A DNA stretch of 64,000 nucleotides, taken from positions 3,310,501 through 3,374,500 of the forward strand of contig NZ_CP046703.1 in assembly GCF_009873495.1 (NCBI RefSeq), read 5' to 3'. The stretch is from Nostoc sp. ATCC 53789. GTDB lineage: Bacteria; Cyanobacteriota; Cyanobacteriia; Cyanobacteriales; Nostocaceae. A model generated the notes under the pieces. That model was not told the DNA's origin. It ran no database searches and saw nothing but the letters and a program-made list of their open reading frames with translations. Position 1 is the stretch's first letter. Each line of letters begins with the position of its first letter. The translations under genes and the position numbers were made by a program. This document shows positions 53,901-63,289 of this stretch, in pieces.

Positions 53901-56324
53901 CTGTTGCCCATACGCAGCCAAGTTATTGGCAACCCAGGATTCACAGAATATTTGAGTTCAATCCAGCAGGTATTGTTAGATGCTTACGAGTATCAAATTT
54001 ATCCTTTCATTAAACTAATTGAAAATTTAAAGTTACCACGAGATCCTAGCCGCACCCCTCTTTTTACCACAGGGTTTAATCTGGACAAAGCTCAATTTGA
54101 GTCTAGGTCTTTAAAACAAGAGTTTGAGGTAGCTAAAAATTCTACTGGTGCTACTAAGCTGGATATTAATTTAAATATTCTTCAGACAGACAGTGATCTA
54201 CTGGTAGAACTGGAATATAACACTCATTTATTTAATACCCAAACAGTTCAAAGTTGGCTCGGATATTACGTAACCTTACTAGAAGGTGTTGTCGCCAACC
54301 CAGAGCAATCCTTTGCAGAATTGCCTATATTGACACAAACCCAACAGCATCAGTTGTTGGTGGAATGGAACAATACTAAAGTTGACTATCCTGGTGAGTA
54401 TTGTATCCATCAGTTATTTGAGGCTCAAGTAGAGCGATTACCTGATGCCATTGCCGTAAGTTTTGACAACCAACACCTCACCTATCGAGAGCTAAATCAC
54501 CGCGCAAATCAATTGGCGCATTATTTACAATCGCTTGGGGTCAAACCAGATGTCTTAGTAGGGATTTGTGTAGAGCGTTCGCTCGAAATGGCGATCGGAA
54601 TTCTGGGCATCTTGAAAGCTGGTGGCGCTTATGTGCCGTTAGATCCATCCTACCCACAAGAACGACTAGCTTTGATATTAAATGATGTCAAACCTTTCGT
54701 GTTGCTTACACAAAAGCATCTGGTTACGGAACTCCCTACATCTGCGGCTCAGGTTGTTTGCCTAGACGAATGGAATCTGTATGCCCAGGAAAGTCAGGAA
54801 AATCCTAGTAGTGGTGTAACAGCCGAAAATCTGGCTTATGTGATTTACACTTCTGGGTCTACGGGAACACCTAAAGGCGTTCTGATTTCGCATCAAGCTT
54901 TAGTGAACCACAGTATTGCTGCTGCTAAAGCTTATGAACTGCAACCAGAAGATCGCGTTCTCCAATTCGCTTCTGTGAGCTTTGATGTAACAGCCGAAGA
55001 ACTTTTTCCATCATGGTTAAGTGGTTCAACTGTAGTCATCCGACCCAATCAGGTATTATTGTTTGCTCACTTTGGAAAATTCTTGGCACAGGAAAAACTA
55101 ACTGTCCTCAATTTACCAACAGCCTATTGGCATGAGTGGGTGTCCGACTTGGTTCAAACAACAGCACCATTACTGCCGACGCTGCGCTTGGTGATTGTCG
55201 GAACTGAGCAAGCTTTACCAGAAAAACTTGCACTTTGGCATAAACTGGTAGGCGATCGCTCCCAGAGTCCCCGTATCCGTTGGCTTAACGCTTATGGCCC
55301 AACTGAGGCAACTATTGGTGTCACACTTTTTGAACCAGTTGAACCAGTTACCTATTCGGAAAACCAACCCGTTTATTGTGTACCTGTTGGTCGTCCCATT
55401 GCCAACACCCAGGTATACTTGCTAGACAAACATTTGCAGCTTACACCTGTAGGCGTACCAGGCGAGTTGTATATTGGTGGTATTGGAATTGCCAGGGGCT
55501 ACCTCAATCATCCTGAACTGACTGCCGAAAAATTTATTCCTAACCCTTTTGGCGAAAAATCGGGGATGCGTCTGTATCGCACTGGCGATTTAGCCCGCTA
55601 CTTACCCAACGGGGATATCGAACTCCTGGGACGTATTGACGATCAAGTAAAAATTCGGGGCTTCCGCATCGAACTGGGCGAGATATCAGCAAAATTGCAG
55701 CAGCATAATAAAGTACGCGAAGCCGTGGTTATAGCTAGGGAAGACGAGCATGGTGATAAGCAGTTATTAGCTTATGTCAGCCCTCAACCAGAACAGACAC
55801 TAACAATTACTGAGTTGCGTGGCTTTCTTCAGGAGAAGCTACCGCAATATATGATGCCCTCGACTTTTCTAATCCTGCCAACCTTGCCTTTGTTGCCCAA
55901 CGGTAAACTTGATAAGCGATCGCTACCTGCACCAGAAATCCGCCCAGAGTTAGAAGCTGCTTATGTAATGCCACAAACACAGATGGAACAAACCATTGCT
56001 GGAGTTTGGCAAAAGGCTCTCAATATTGACAACATAGGCGTTCACGATAACTTCTTTGAACTCGGCGGTCATTCATTACTCATGGTGAAAGTTCATAGCC
56101 AATTACACGAAATATTCCAAACTGATTTATCAATGCTCGATATGTTCAGATATCCGACTATTAACTCTCTTGCAGAGTTCTTTAGTCAAACTAAAAATCA
56201 AACATCATCTTTTAGCGAAACTAATATTTCAATAGAAAAAATTTCCCTTGGTAAATCTAAACAGAAAAAACGTCTACAGAAAATAAAGTTGATGATGAAT
56301 AATCAAGGAGCTAATGAAGAATGA
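50994..56324 (+). CDS. Hybrid PKS-NRPS: ACP - aminotransferase - C - A - T
   Basis: Protein of 1776 residues. ACP at 1-85 (Ser42 in GVDSLIL), then an acidic linker. About 215-675: class III PLP aminotransferase of the GSA type with Lys504 in YGKAVAAG. About 690-1110: C domain with HHIVADG (812-818). About 1140-1630: A domain. T with Ser1694 in GGHSLLMVK. The order ACP-aminotransferase-C is as in mycosubtilin- and microcystin-type modules, where the beta-ketone is turned into a beta-amine. The A pocket reads about D-V-E-N-I-G-A-I-G-K; the D-x-E-N start recalls codes for ornithine-type residues, but I cannot assign the amino acid. The stop overlaps the next gene by four bases. Confidence 0.92.
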   Translation: MDEDSQYKKIVSTLKYIVSESLGVKSTVIDIHTPFLQMGVDSLILLQINRTIQQQLDIDIPFRLLLENLSTIHALGTHIAQEIPPKNLILEPSFQESTFSPILQAHTEPTLVIQTSDTENLEPEDEKFVTGTLLEEVIEQQLELMSKQLAILQKAGSSKKILSVQKAIISTPIQDEVRQVAKSLINNSDIPESSSSIQVESKQQLINQTIEPLDLESKTLLTPGQQKHLDALIARFVQLTPESKRLTQAYRSYHANSRAITGFLPSIKEMLYPIHGQRGEGARLWDVDGKEYVDISMGFGALLFGHSPSFVIEAIQEQIKQGILHGPQSRLAGQVAELICELTGAERAAFCNDGTEAVMGAIRLARATTRRSKIALFAGSYHGIYDGVLVRGVTTSEETRRSIPRAIGIPSYIADDVIVLDYGKPESLEILKIHAHELAAVLVEPIQSSRPDLQPQEFLLELRQLTQATGTVLIFDEVITGFRMHPGGIQGLWNIQADLTTYGKAVAAGIPIGVIAGKAALMDIFDGGMWNYGDESYPQAETTVFAGTFFKHPLVMAAAWATLNHIKNSGPKLQQELSEKTTKLAQTLNSYFEQRQVPIQVVHFGSLFRFIPSSPLKFGQLFFYHLLEKGVYVWEGRTFYLSTAHTDADIEHVIGAVKESIVEMQQGELLPPAPISTTLKIPLTAAQKELWFLAQMGDEVSRAYNESRTIHLRGAGNLFAVRKAVQEIINRHEALRTTFSPEGDNQLIHSTLTIDIPVSDFSTLDKSQRETQLSELLTREAQQIFDLEKGPLLKCHIVKLQEDHHLVILTNHHIVADGWSISILLRELAAIYSAECQGSASQLPQPMKWSEYALWQVQMQQSPEMAKAEAYWLSQFASSVPILELPTDRPRPPIFSYTGARENLILDSSLYNSLKSLSVQRGYTLFTILLTAFITLLQRLTNQQDIVVGIASAGQSAIADEYLVGHCVNLLPIRSQVIGNPGFTEYLSSIQQVLLDAYEYQIYPFIKLIENLKLPRDPSRTPLFTTGFNLDKAQFESRSLKQEFEVAKNSTGATKLDINLNILQTDSDLLVELEYNTHLFNTQTVQSWLGYYVTLLEGVVANPEQSFAELPILTQTQQHQLLVEWNNTKVDYPGEYCIHQLFEAQVERLPDAIAVSFDNQHLTYRELNHRANQLAHYLQSLGVKPDVLVGICVERSLEMAIGILGILKAGGAYVPLDPSYPQERLALILNDVKPFVLLTQKHLVTELPTSAAQVVCLDEWNLYAQESQENPSSGVTAENLAYVIYTSGSTGTPKGVLISHQALVNHSIAAAKAYELQPEDRVLQFASVSFDVTAEELFPSWLSGSTVVIRPNQVLLFAHFGKFLAQEKLTVLNLPTAYWHEWVSDLVQTTAPLLPTLRLVIVGTEQALPEKLALWHKLVGDRSQSPRIRWLNAYGPTEATIGVTLFEPVEPVTYSENQPVYCVPVGRPIANTQVYLLDKHLQLTPVGVPGELYIGGIGIARGYLNHPELTAEKFIPNPFGEKSGMRLYRTGDLARYLPNGDIELLGRIDDQVKIRGFRIELGEISAKLQQHNKVREAVVIAREDEHGDKQLLAYVSPQPEQTLTITELRGFLQEKLPQYMMPSTFLILPTLPLLPNGKLDKRSLPAPEIRPELEAAYVMPQTQMEQTIAGVWQKALNIDNIGVHDNFFELGGHSLLMVKVHSQLHEIFQTDLSMLDMFRYPTINSLAEFFSQTKNQTSSFSETNISIEKISLGKSKQKKRLQKIKLMMNNQGANEE

Positions 56325-59300
56325 GTATCCCCATAGAAGCTTTTCATCATAACGGTTCAGAAATAGCAATTATTGGTCTAGCAGGTCGATTTCCGGGTGC
56401 CAAAAACGTTGATGAATTTTGGCAAAATCTCCAAAATGGTACAGAGTCAATTTCAGTTTTTACTGATGAAGAACTGTTAGCTTATGGGTTAGATGCAGCT
56501 ACACTCAATAACCCAAAGTTTGTTAAAGCAAGAGCTGTATTAGAAGATGTAGAACTTTTTGATGCTGCATTTTTTGGCTTTAATCCCAGAGAAGCGGAAA
56601 TTACCGATCCCCAACATCGTCTCTTTTTAGAATGTGCGTATACTGCCCTTGAAGATGCTGGCTATGACTCAGAAAATTATCAAGGTTCTATTGGAGTTTA
56701 CGCCGGAGCTAGCTTCAGTAGGTACTTACTCAATGTATATTTAAACGAAGATATTATTGGATCTATAGATAATCACCAGCTTGCGATCGCAGGTGACAAA
56801 GACTATTTAACTACCCGCGTTTCTTACAAACTGAATCTAGAAGGGCCAAGCTTCAGTGTTCAAACCGCCTGCTCTACTTCATTAGTCGCTGTTCATTTAG
56901 CCACTCAAAGCTTACTAAATGGGGAATGCGATCTAGCTTTGGCAGGTGGGGTTTCCATAAGTTCTTCCAGAAAAACGGGCTATGTTTACAAAGAAGGGGC
57001 AATTGGTTCTCCTGACGGACACTGCCGCGCTTTTGATGCTCAAGCACAGGGAACTGTCGGTGGCGAAGGTGTAGGCATCGTGGTTTTGAAGCGATTAGAG
57101 GATGCTCTGGAAGATGGCGATACGATCCATGCTGTCATTAAAGGTTCCGCTATTAATAACGATGGCTCTTTCAAAGTTAGCTACACAGCACCACGGATAG
57201 ATGGTCAAGCCAAGGTGATTAGAACCGCTCAAGTTGTTGCCGAGGTTGAACCCGAAACGATTACCTATATTGAAGCTCATGGCACAGGAACATCGCTAGG
57301 AGATCCTATTGAAATCGCGGCGTTAACACAAGCTTTTCGAGCCAGTACTGACAAAAAAGGCTTCTGCGCCATTGGTTCAGTAAAAACCAACATTGGCCAT
57401 TTAGACGCTGCTGCTGGGATAACAGGTCTAATCAAAACTGTTCTGGCCCTGAAGCATCAACAAATACCGCCTAGCTTGCACTTTCAGGAACCTAATCCGC
57501 AAATTGATTTTGCCAACAGTCCTTTTTATGTCAACACCAAACTTGCCCAATGGACAACAAATAACATTCCTCGCCGCGCTGGAGTCAGTTCTTTTGGGAT
57601 TGGTGGGACTAATGCCCATGTAATTTTGGAAGAAGCGCCTGTAGGGAGACAGGGGGAGCCGGGGAGGAAATATCATCTGTTAGTTCTTTCTGCAAAAACG
57701 GAATCGGCGTTAGAAACAGCTACGGCGAATCTGGCTAATCATCTCCAGCAGTATCCTTTGAACCTTGCAGATGTGGCTCATACCCTTGGTGTAGGTCGTC
57801 GAGCTTTCGATCATCGGCGGATGGTGGTATGCCAAGACATGAATGATGCAGTGAAGGTGCTTTCTACTTCAGAATCACAAGGAATATTCACCCACTACCA
57901 GCAGCCTTGCAATCGTCCTGTGGTGTTTATGTTTTCTGGGCAAGGAACGCAGTATGTGAATATGGCTAGAGAACTCTACGAGAGTGAGCCAACTTTTACA
58001 CTTACAGTTGATCGTTGTTGTGAGTTGCTCAAACCACATTTAGGTTTTGACCTACGCCATGTATTGTATCCAGATGAGGCACAGACAGCCAAGGCAACGG
58101 AGCAGCTTAAACAGACAATTGTTGCTCAACCAGCATTATTTGTCATCGAGTACGCCCTAGCTCAATTGTGGATGGCATGGGGTGTACACCCAGAGGCGAT
58201 GATTGGTCACAGTATTGGGGAGTATGTAGCCGCTACTTTAGCTGGAGTTTTTTCGCTAGAAGATGCTTTAGCGCTAGTCGCAATCCGAGGACGGCTAATA
58301 CAGGAACTTCCTAGTAGTTCGCCAAGTGAACTTGGCGGGGTAAAGGGTAAAGGGGAAGGGGGAAAGGTTTCAAATCCCTTACCCCTTACCCCTTCCCCTT
58401 TCCCCAGCCATCACGCAGCATTTTTGGGTTGGCAGACTACTAGTGGGGAAATGCTCTCTATCCAACTTTCCGAACAAGAGATACAACCCCTGCTAACGGA
58501 GGAACTATCCTTAGCTGCAAGTAATGGGCCTTCCTACTGCGTGGTTTCTGGTGTAGCTGAAGCGATCGCACAATTGCAACAACAGCTAGAAGCCAAAGGT
58601 ATAGGCTGCCGGAGGTTACATACCTCTCATGCCTTTCATTCTCCCATGATGGAGCCAATTCTCCAGCCATTTACAGAGCATTTACAAAAACTCCAACTTC
58701 ATCCTCCGAAGATTGAGTTTATATCTAACGTCAGTGGCACTTGGATCGCTGTAGCAGAAGCAACAGACCCCAAATATTGGGTAAAGCATTTACGGCAAAC
58801 AGTGCGCTTTAACCAAGGGATAACTGAGTTACTCAAAACACAAGGGCGGATCTTTTTAGAGGTTGGCCCAGGACGGACTTTAAGTACTTTTGTCAAGCAA
58901 CATCATCAGGACAAACTGATAGTACTGACCTCAATCCGTCATCCACAAGAACAACAATCGGATGTAGCATTTTTACTCAACTCTTTGGGACGGCTCTGGC
59001 TTTGTGGTGTCAAAGTAGACTGGTCTAGTTTTTATGCTAACGAACAGCGCCATCATATTCCCTTACCAACCTATCCATTTGAGCGCCAACGTTACTGGAT
59101 TGAAGCACAAAAACAGCCAAGACAAACGGCAGTTGATTTAGGTCAATCTTTGGTAGAGACTTGTAGGGTAAAGGCTCGTGCTAGCATCGCCACATTGGAC
59201 GAGCAAACTTATTTGCTGAATAAAGAGTGTTTGGATCGTTTGTGTGCTTCCTATATAAACCTTTCTCTCCAGCGTTTAGGTGCTTTTAACAACTTCAATG

Positions 59301-62254
59301 AGCAATATTCTTTTGAGGAGTTGTGTGAGCAATGCCAGATTATTCCTCGCTATCGGCAATTGTTGTATCGCTTTTTAGATGTACTCGTAGAACAAGGTGA
59401 TCTACAACAAGAAAAGGATTTATTTACAAACCTTGTTCCTTGTTCTACAGACTCGATTAACGCTCTGGTAGAAGAAGTTAAAATCAAATGCGTACATACA
59501 CCTCATGTTCTACATATCGTCCAGGAATGTGGTGAGAATCTGCCAGATGTGCTGACTGGTGAAAAAGAACCGTTAGAGTTGTATTTTGCGGTAAAAGAGA
59601 ACAAACCAGAAATTGCAAATTCAGAATTACCTCTGGATACCCATTTAAAAGGGATCATGCAAGCAGGTATGGAACAGGTAGTAAAGTCATTACCACCAGA
59701 TGTAAACCTGAGAATTCTGGAAATTGGTGGTGGAGGGGGTCTTGCTACGACAGAATTGCTACCTGTATTGCCATCTGAGCGCACCAACTACACTTTTACA
59801 GATGTAGGGGGTTTGTTTTTGAATCAAGCCAAACAGCAGTTTAGCGCTTATCCGTTTGTTGAATATCGTTTTCTAGATATTGAAAAACCGCCTACTGCAC
59901 AAGGATTCAACAGCCACAGTTTTGATGTGGTGGTAGCTGTCAACGTATTGCACGTAACCCGAAATATAACAAAAACCCTGGAGCATGTGCGATCGCTACT
60001 AGCTCCTGGAGGATTCCTGCTATTGTGGGAAATAACTCAACCACAATTAGACTTTGATCTCACCGATGGACTGCTAATGAATCCTTTAGAGGATGAAGAA
60101 CGCAGCCGTGGTAATCCGTTTTTATCACAAAAGCAATGGCAGGAAGCACTATGTTCTCAAGGGTTTGTTGAGGTAGTGGCTGTCTCTGAAACTGAAGCTT
60201 TCGGCGAACAGATTTTGGTGGCTCAGGCTGCTACATCGATAACTGACTCAGCACCTACAGCATTTACCGTCACCAAGCAAAAAGCTCCTAAAGAGCAGAA
60301 TCAAGACTTATTGGCTAAAAAATCAGATATTGCTGACTGGTTTTACATTCCTTCTTGGAAACGTACTATGCCACCGCAGCCTTCTCAAGCTGGACTTGAG
60401 GGAAAAGCAGGATGCTGGTTAGTGTTTGTGGATGAGTGCGGCTTGGGTGAGAAGTTGATAAAACAACTAGTACTTGAGAATCAAGATGTTATTTCCGTCA
60501 GGGTGGGAGAGCAATTTCAGCAAAATAACGAATATCCTCAACGCACATATACGATTAATCCAGCAAAAGAGGATGATTACAATACCTTGCTCAAAAAACT
60601 TCGCAGCCTGGGTAAGATTCCCAAAAGGATTGTTCATCTGTGGAGTGTGACATCAAACAGTTACACCAACTCAACAATTGAAGCTTTAGGCTGGTCGAGT
60701 TTGTTGTTTTTGGCACAGGCTATTACAGAAAATAATCAAACAGATGCTTTAGAAATTAGTCTTGTCTCCAACAATTTACAGGAAATAACAGGTTCAGAAA
60801 TACTGTGTCCAGAAAAGGCCCTGGTTCTTGGAACTTGCAAAGTTATGCCGCTTGAGTATCCAAATATAACTTGTCGCAGTATTGATGTTGTAGTTCCTGT
60901 AGAAAGTGGTCAGGAAGAACTCATCCAAACACTAATAGCGGAATTTACAACCCCTACATCTGACCAAATTATTGCTTACCGTGGGCGAAATCGCTGGGTA
61001 CAAGATTTTGAACCTGTACAACTACATGAAACCGTTACTGAAAATCTCTGCCTTAGAAAACAGGGAGTATATCTCATCACTGGTGGATTAGGAGGTGTTG
61101 GTCTACTGCTAGCAGAATATCTAGCGCAGACCGCGCAAGCAAAACTTATATTAGTAGGACGTTCAACTTTTCCCGACCAAGATGAATGGTCTGAATGGTT
61201 ATCGACTCACGATTCAAAAGATCATATCAGTCAGAAGATCCAAAAATTGCAGGGAATGAAGGCATTAGGTGCAGAGGTAATGGTAATCAGTGCCGATGTT
61301 ACCAACCTTGAACAGATGTCCGCAGTGTTTAAAAAAGCTAATCAACGATTTGGTGAGATTCATGGAGTAATTCATGCAGCCGCAGTTTTCGGCGGAGGGA
61401 TGATGCAACTTACAACAAAAGAAACTGTAGCCAAATCTTTAGCGCCAAAAGTGCAAGGAACACGAGTACTTGAAACTCTATTTAAAGAAAAGAACCTGGA
61501 TTTCTTTGTACTCTGTTCATCACTAAGTTCATTTGTTGGTACATCTGGAATGGCAGATTATACAGCTGCAAATGCCTTCCTTGACTCCTTTGCTCACTAC
61601 AGCGCTTCTAAATATGGAACATGGAAATTCATTAAGTCTATTAACTGGGATAGATGGAACAACGTAGGAATGGCAATTCCTGTTGAAGCACGCCATCAAG
61701 AAATCACAGGAGAAAAATTGACAGCAGGAATGGCTGATTTGGAGGGCATAGAGGCTTTTAAACGTATTCTGTGTAGTAGCACAGTTTCTCAAATAATTGT
61801 ATCAACACAAGATTTTCTCAATCTAATTAAGCCAAAGAAAACTCCTAAGTCTTTGGAAGAAAAATTAGCCCAGCTTAATCAATTCAAACCAACTCACCCC
61901 CGCCCTAAATTAGCAAATGCTTATATTGCTCCTAGTAATGAAATTGAGCGAACCCTTGCTGACGTTTGGCAACAACTTCTAGGGATTGAAAAAGTGGGTA
62001 TTCACGATAACTTCTTTGAGTTAGGAGGAGACTCTTTATTTGCTACTCAATTAGTTTCTGAACTGTGCAAAACTTTTCAAACAGAACTTTCTTACAAAGG
62101 CTTTTTTAATGGCCCGACTATAGCTGAGTTAGCTGAAGTTATTGTCCAGAAACTTGCTAACCAGACAAATTTAGAGGAATTGGCTCAAGCTTTAGCAGAT
62201 ATTGAACAACTATCACAGGATGAAGTGCAGGCATTAATTGCTTCACAACACTAA
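56321..62254 (+). CDS. Type I PKS: KS - AT - cMT - KR - ACP, with repeat-derived insert in AT
   Basis: Protein of 1977 residues. KS at 10-430 (Cys184 in TACSTSLV). AT at about 530-870 with Ser631 in GHSIGEY and HAFHS, for malonyl-CoA. C-methyltransferase at about 1080-1270 (LEIGGGGGLATTELLP). KR with GGLGGVG near 1588 and Tyr1747 in ADYTAANAF. ACP Ser1905 in GGDSLFATQ. So it should add malonate, put a methyl on the alpha carbon and reduce the ketone to an alcohol. Inside the AT, 42 codons (58316-58441) absent from the sister AT are encoded by GGGGAAA/CCCCTTT repeats. No DH, ER or thioesterase, so the chain must pass to, or be released by, something beyond. Confidence 0.92.
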   Translation: MSIPIEAFHHNGSEIAIIGLAGRFPGAKNVDEFWQNLQNGTESISVFTDEELLAYGLDAATLNNPKFVKARAVLEDVELFDAAFFGFNPREAEITDPQHRLFLECAYTALEDAGYDSENYQGSIGVYAGASFSRYLLNVYLNEDIIGSIDNHQLAIAGDKDYLTTRVSYKLNLEGPSFSVQTACSTSLVAVHLATQSLLNGECDLALAGGVSISSSRKTGYVYKEGAIGSPDGHCRAFDAQAQGTVGGEGVGIVVLKRLEDALEDGDTIHAVIKGSAINNDGSFKVSYTAPRIDGQAKVIRTAQVVAEVEPETITYIEAHGTGTSLGDPIEIAALTQAFRASTDKKGFCAIGSVKTNIGHLDAAAGITGLIKTVLALKHQQIPPSLHFQEPNPQIDFANSPFYVNTKLAQWTTNNIPRRAGVSSFGIGGTNAHVILEEAPVGRQGEPGRKYHLLVLSAKTESALETATANLANHLQQYPLNLADVAHTLGVGRRAFDHRRMVVCQDMNDAVKVLSTSESQGIFTHYQQPCNRPVVFMFSGQGTQYVNMARELYESEPTFTLTVDRCCELLKPHLGFDLRHVLYPDEAQTAKATEQLKQTIVAQPALFVIEYALAQLWMAWGVHPEAMIGHSIGEYVAATLAGVFSLEDALALVAIRGRLIQELPSSSPSELGGVKGKGEGGKVSNPLPLTPSPFPSHHAAFLGWQTTSGEMLSIQLSEQEIQPLLTEELSLAASNGPSYCVVSGVAEAIAQLQQQLEAKGIGCRRLHTSHAFHSPMMEPILQPFTEHLQKLQLHPPKIEFISNVSGTWIAVAEATDPKYWVKHLRQTVRFNQGITELLKTQGRIFLEVGPGRTLSTFVKQHHQDKLIVLTSIRHPQEQQSDVAFLLNSLGRLWLCGVKVDWSSFYANEQRHHIPLPTYPFERQRYWIEAQKQPRQTAVDLGQSLVETCRVKARASIATLDEQTYLLNKECLDRLCASYINLSLQRLGAFNNFNEQYSFEELCEQCQIIPRYRQLLYRFLDVLVEQGDLQQEKDLFTNLVPCSTDSINALVEEVKIKCVHTPHVLHIVQECGENLPDVLTGEKEPLELYFAVKENKPEIANSELPLDTHLKGIMQAGMEQVVKSLPPDVNLRILEIGGGGGLATTELLPVLPSERTNYTFTDVGGLFLNQAKQQFSAYPFVEYRFLDIEKPPTAQGFNSHSFDVVVAVNVLHVTRNITKTLEHVRSLLAPGGFLLLWEITQPQLDFDLTDGLLMNPLEDEERSRGNPFLSQKQWQEALCSQGFVEVVAVSETEAFGEQILVAQAATSITDSAPTAFTVTKQKAPKEQNQDLLAKKSDIADWFYIPSWKRTMPPQPSQAGLEGKAGCWLVFVDECGLGEKLIKQLVLENQDVISVRVGEQFQQNNEYPQRTYTINPAKEDDYNTLLKKLRSLGKIPKRIVHLWSVTSNSYTNSTIEALGWSSLLFLAQAITENNQTDALEISLVSNNLQEITGSEILCPEKALVLGTCKVMPLEYPNITCRSIDVVVPVESGQEELIQTLIAEFTTPTSDQIIAYRGRNRWVQDFEPVQLHETVTENLCLRKQGVYLITGGLGGVGLLLAEYLAQTAQAKLILVGRSTFPDQDEWSEWLSTHDSKDHISQKIQKLQGMKALGAEVMVISADVTNLEQMSAVFKKANQRFGEIHGVIHAAAVFGGGMMQLTTKETVAKSLAPKVQGTRVLETLFKEKNLDFFVLCSSLSSFVGTSGMADYTAANAFLDSFAHYSASKYGTWKFIKSINWDRWNNVGMAIPVEARHQEITGEKLTAGMADLEGIEAFKRILCSSTVSQIIVSTQDFLNLIKPKKTPKSLEEKLAQLNQFKPTHPRPKLANAYIAPSNEIERTLADVWQQLLGIEKVGIHDNFFELGGDSLFATQLVSELCKTFQTELSYKGFFNGPTIAELAEVIVQKLANQTNLEELAQALADIEQLSQDEVQALIASQH
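58316..58441 (+). repeat. In-frame repeat insert within the AT domain
   Basis: Compared with the sister AT (QLPSGAML), this AT has ELPS, then 42 extra codons, then SGEML. The extra DNA has a GGTAAAGGGGAAGG tract followed by its CCTTACCCCTTCCCC complement. It is flanked by CTAGTAGT (58311-58318) and ACTACTAG (58436-58443) as inverted ends, and opens with a CGCCAAG-TGAA-CTTGGCG hairpin. This is like the intergenic MITEs of this window, but 126 bp long and in frame. Confidence 0.72.
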
Positions 62255-62269
62255 GTAACTAGACATGAT

Positions 62270-63235
62270 ATGACTATGCAATTACCACTTTCTTTTTACG
62301 AAATTAGTGAATTCATTTTTTTGACAGTTGCTTTAACTGTTTTTACGCGCTTAATTATTTATCTATTAAAAAGAACATGGCGAAAGCAAAAATGTAAATT
62401 AGTCTGGACACCAATTGATGTTGTCGAACGTCGTACCAACCTCTTATATGATGAGTTTATTAAAGAGTATGCATCTGTGGGTAAACCTGTAATTATTACT
62501 GATGTCATGCAAGACTGGAAAGCATCAAAAAAGTGGAATTTAGATTTTTTTAAGTTGAAATATGGAAAAGTTGAATGCGCTATTAAACAAGATGATGTTG
62601 AGATTCATAGTTTAATGACTATTGCTGAATACATTGATTATATGATTTCTGGTAATAGCAACAAGCGTCTGTATCTAGCAAATTGGGTGGTTTCTTGTTA
62701 TCCTGAGCTTTTAGATGACTACCGAGAGCCAATTTACTTTCCCAATTGGTTACAAAGACTGCCAAGAAATCTTCTCATAAAATATGAATGTGACAACCCG
62801 GAAATATTTATAGGTCATAAAAATACATCAGTAGGTCTTCATAAAGATCCAGATAATTTCTCTGCGTGGTTAGGCTTAATTTCTGGGCGAAAGCGAATTG
62901 TCTTATTCACACCAGATCAAAAAGATGTTCTATACGATGGTAAAGTAGATATCTTTAACCCAGATTTAAAAAAGTATCCACTGTACGCTAAAGCAAATCC
63001 AGTAGAAGTCATACTAGAGCCAGGAGAAATTTTATATATCCCATCTCAGTGGTGGCATCATGTAAACAATCTGGAAAATAGCATTGGCGTTGGCAACATA
63101 TTTATCAATGAATTTAATTCAGAATTAGTCTTTCAATCTTTTGTTGAAGGGAATCCAATAAAAGGTCATTTATTACCATTAGTTTTAGAGTTTCCCTGGT
63201 TAGGAAAAGCTTTATTTTCTCTAGGGCTAATCTAA
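62270..63235 (+). CDS. JmjC/cupin-8-type Fe(II)/2OG oxygenase with N-terminal membrane segment
   Basis: Protein of 321 residues. Residues about 10-30 (FIFLTVALTVFTRLIIYLL) are one hydrophobic helix followed by basic residues, so the enzyme is probably anchored with its catalytic part in the cytoplasm. KPVIITDVMQDW, then VGLHKDPDNF (HxD iron ligands) and IPSQWWHHVNN (third His) mark a cupin-8/JmjC hydroxylase like FIH. SGRKRIVLFTP fits the 2-oxoglutarate-binding strand. It follows the last PKS by 15 bases and so belongs to the cluster. It may hydroxylate another residue or the polyketide part of the product; the membrane anchor suggests a late step. The substrate is unknown. Confidence 0.85.
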   Translation: MTMQLPLSFYEISEFIFLTVALTVFTRLIIYLLKRTWRKQKCKLVWTPIDVVERRTNLLYDEFIKEYASVGKPVIITDVMQDWKASKKWNLDFFKLKYGKVECAIKQDDVEIHSLMTIAEYIDYMISGNSNKRLYLANWVVSCYPELLDDYREPIYFPNWLQRLPRNLLIKYECDNPEIFIGHKNTSVGLHKDPDNFSAWLGLISGRKRIVLFTPDQKDVLYDGKVDIFNPDLKKYPLYAKANPVEVILEPGEILYIPSQWWHHVNNLENSIGVGNIFINEFNSELVFQSFVEGNPIKGHLLPLVLEFPWLGKALFSLGLI

Positions 63236-63277
63236 TATCAAAATTTCAAAAATCTTGTATTATGCAAATTCACAATT

Positions 63278-63282
63278 AGGAG
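63278..63282 (+). promoter_or_regulatory. Ribosome binding site for the last, partial gene
   Basis: AGGAG lies seven bases before the ATG at 63290 and confirms that start; an earlier ATG at 63262 runs into a stop after five codons. Confidence 0.65.
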
Positions 63283-63289
63283 TGCTTTT

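Noticed and set aside
34995..62254. Many open frames on the opposite strand within the NRPS and PKS genes
   Set aside because: They have no recognisable domains or ribosome sites and lie fully within genes with strong protein-family motifs.
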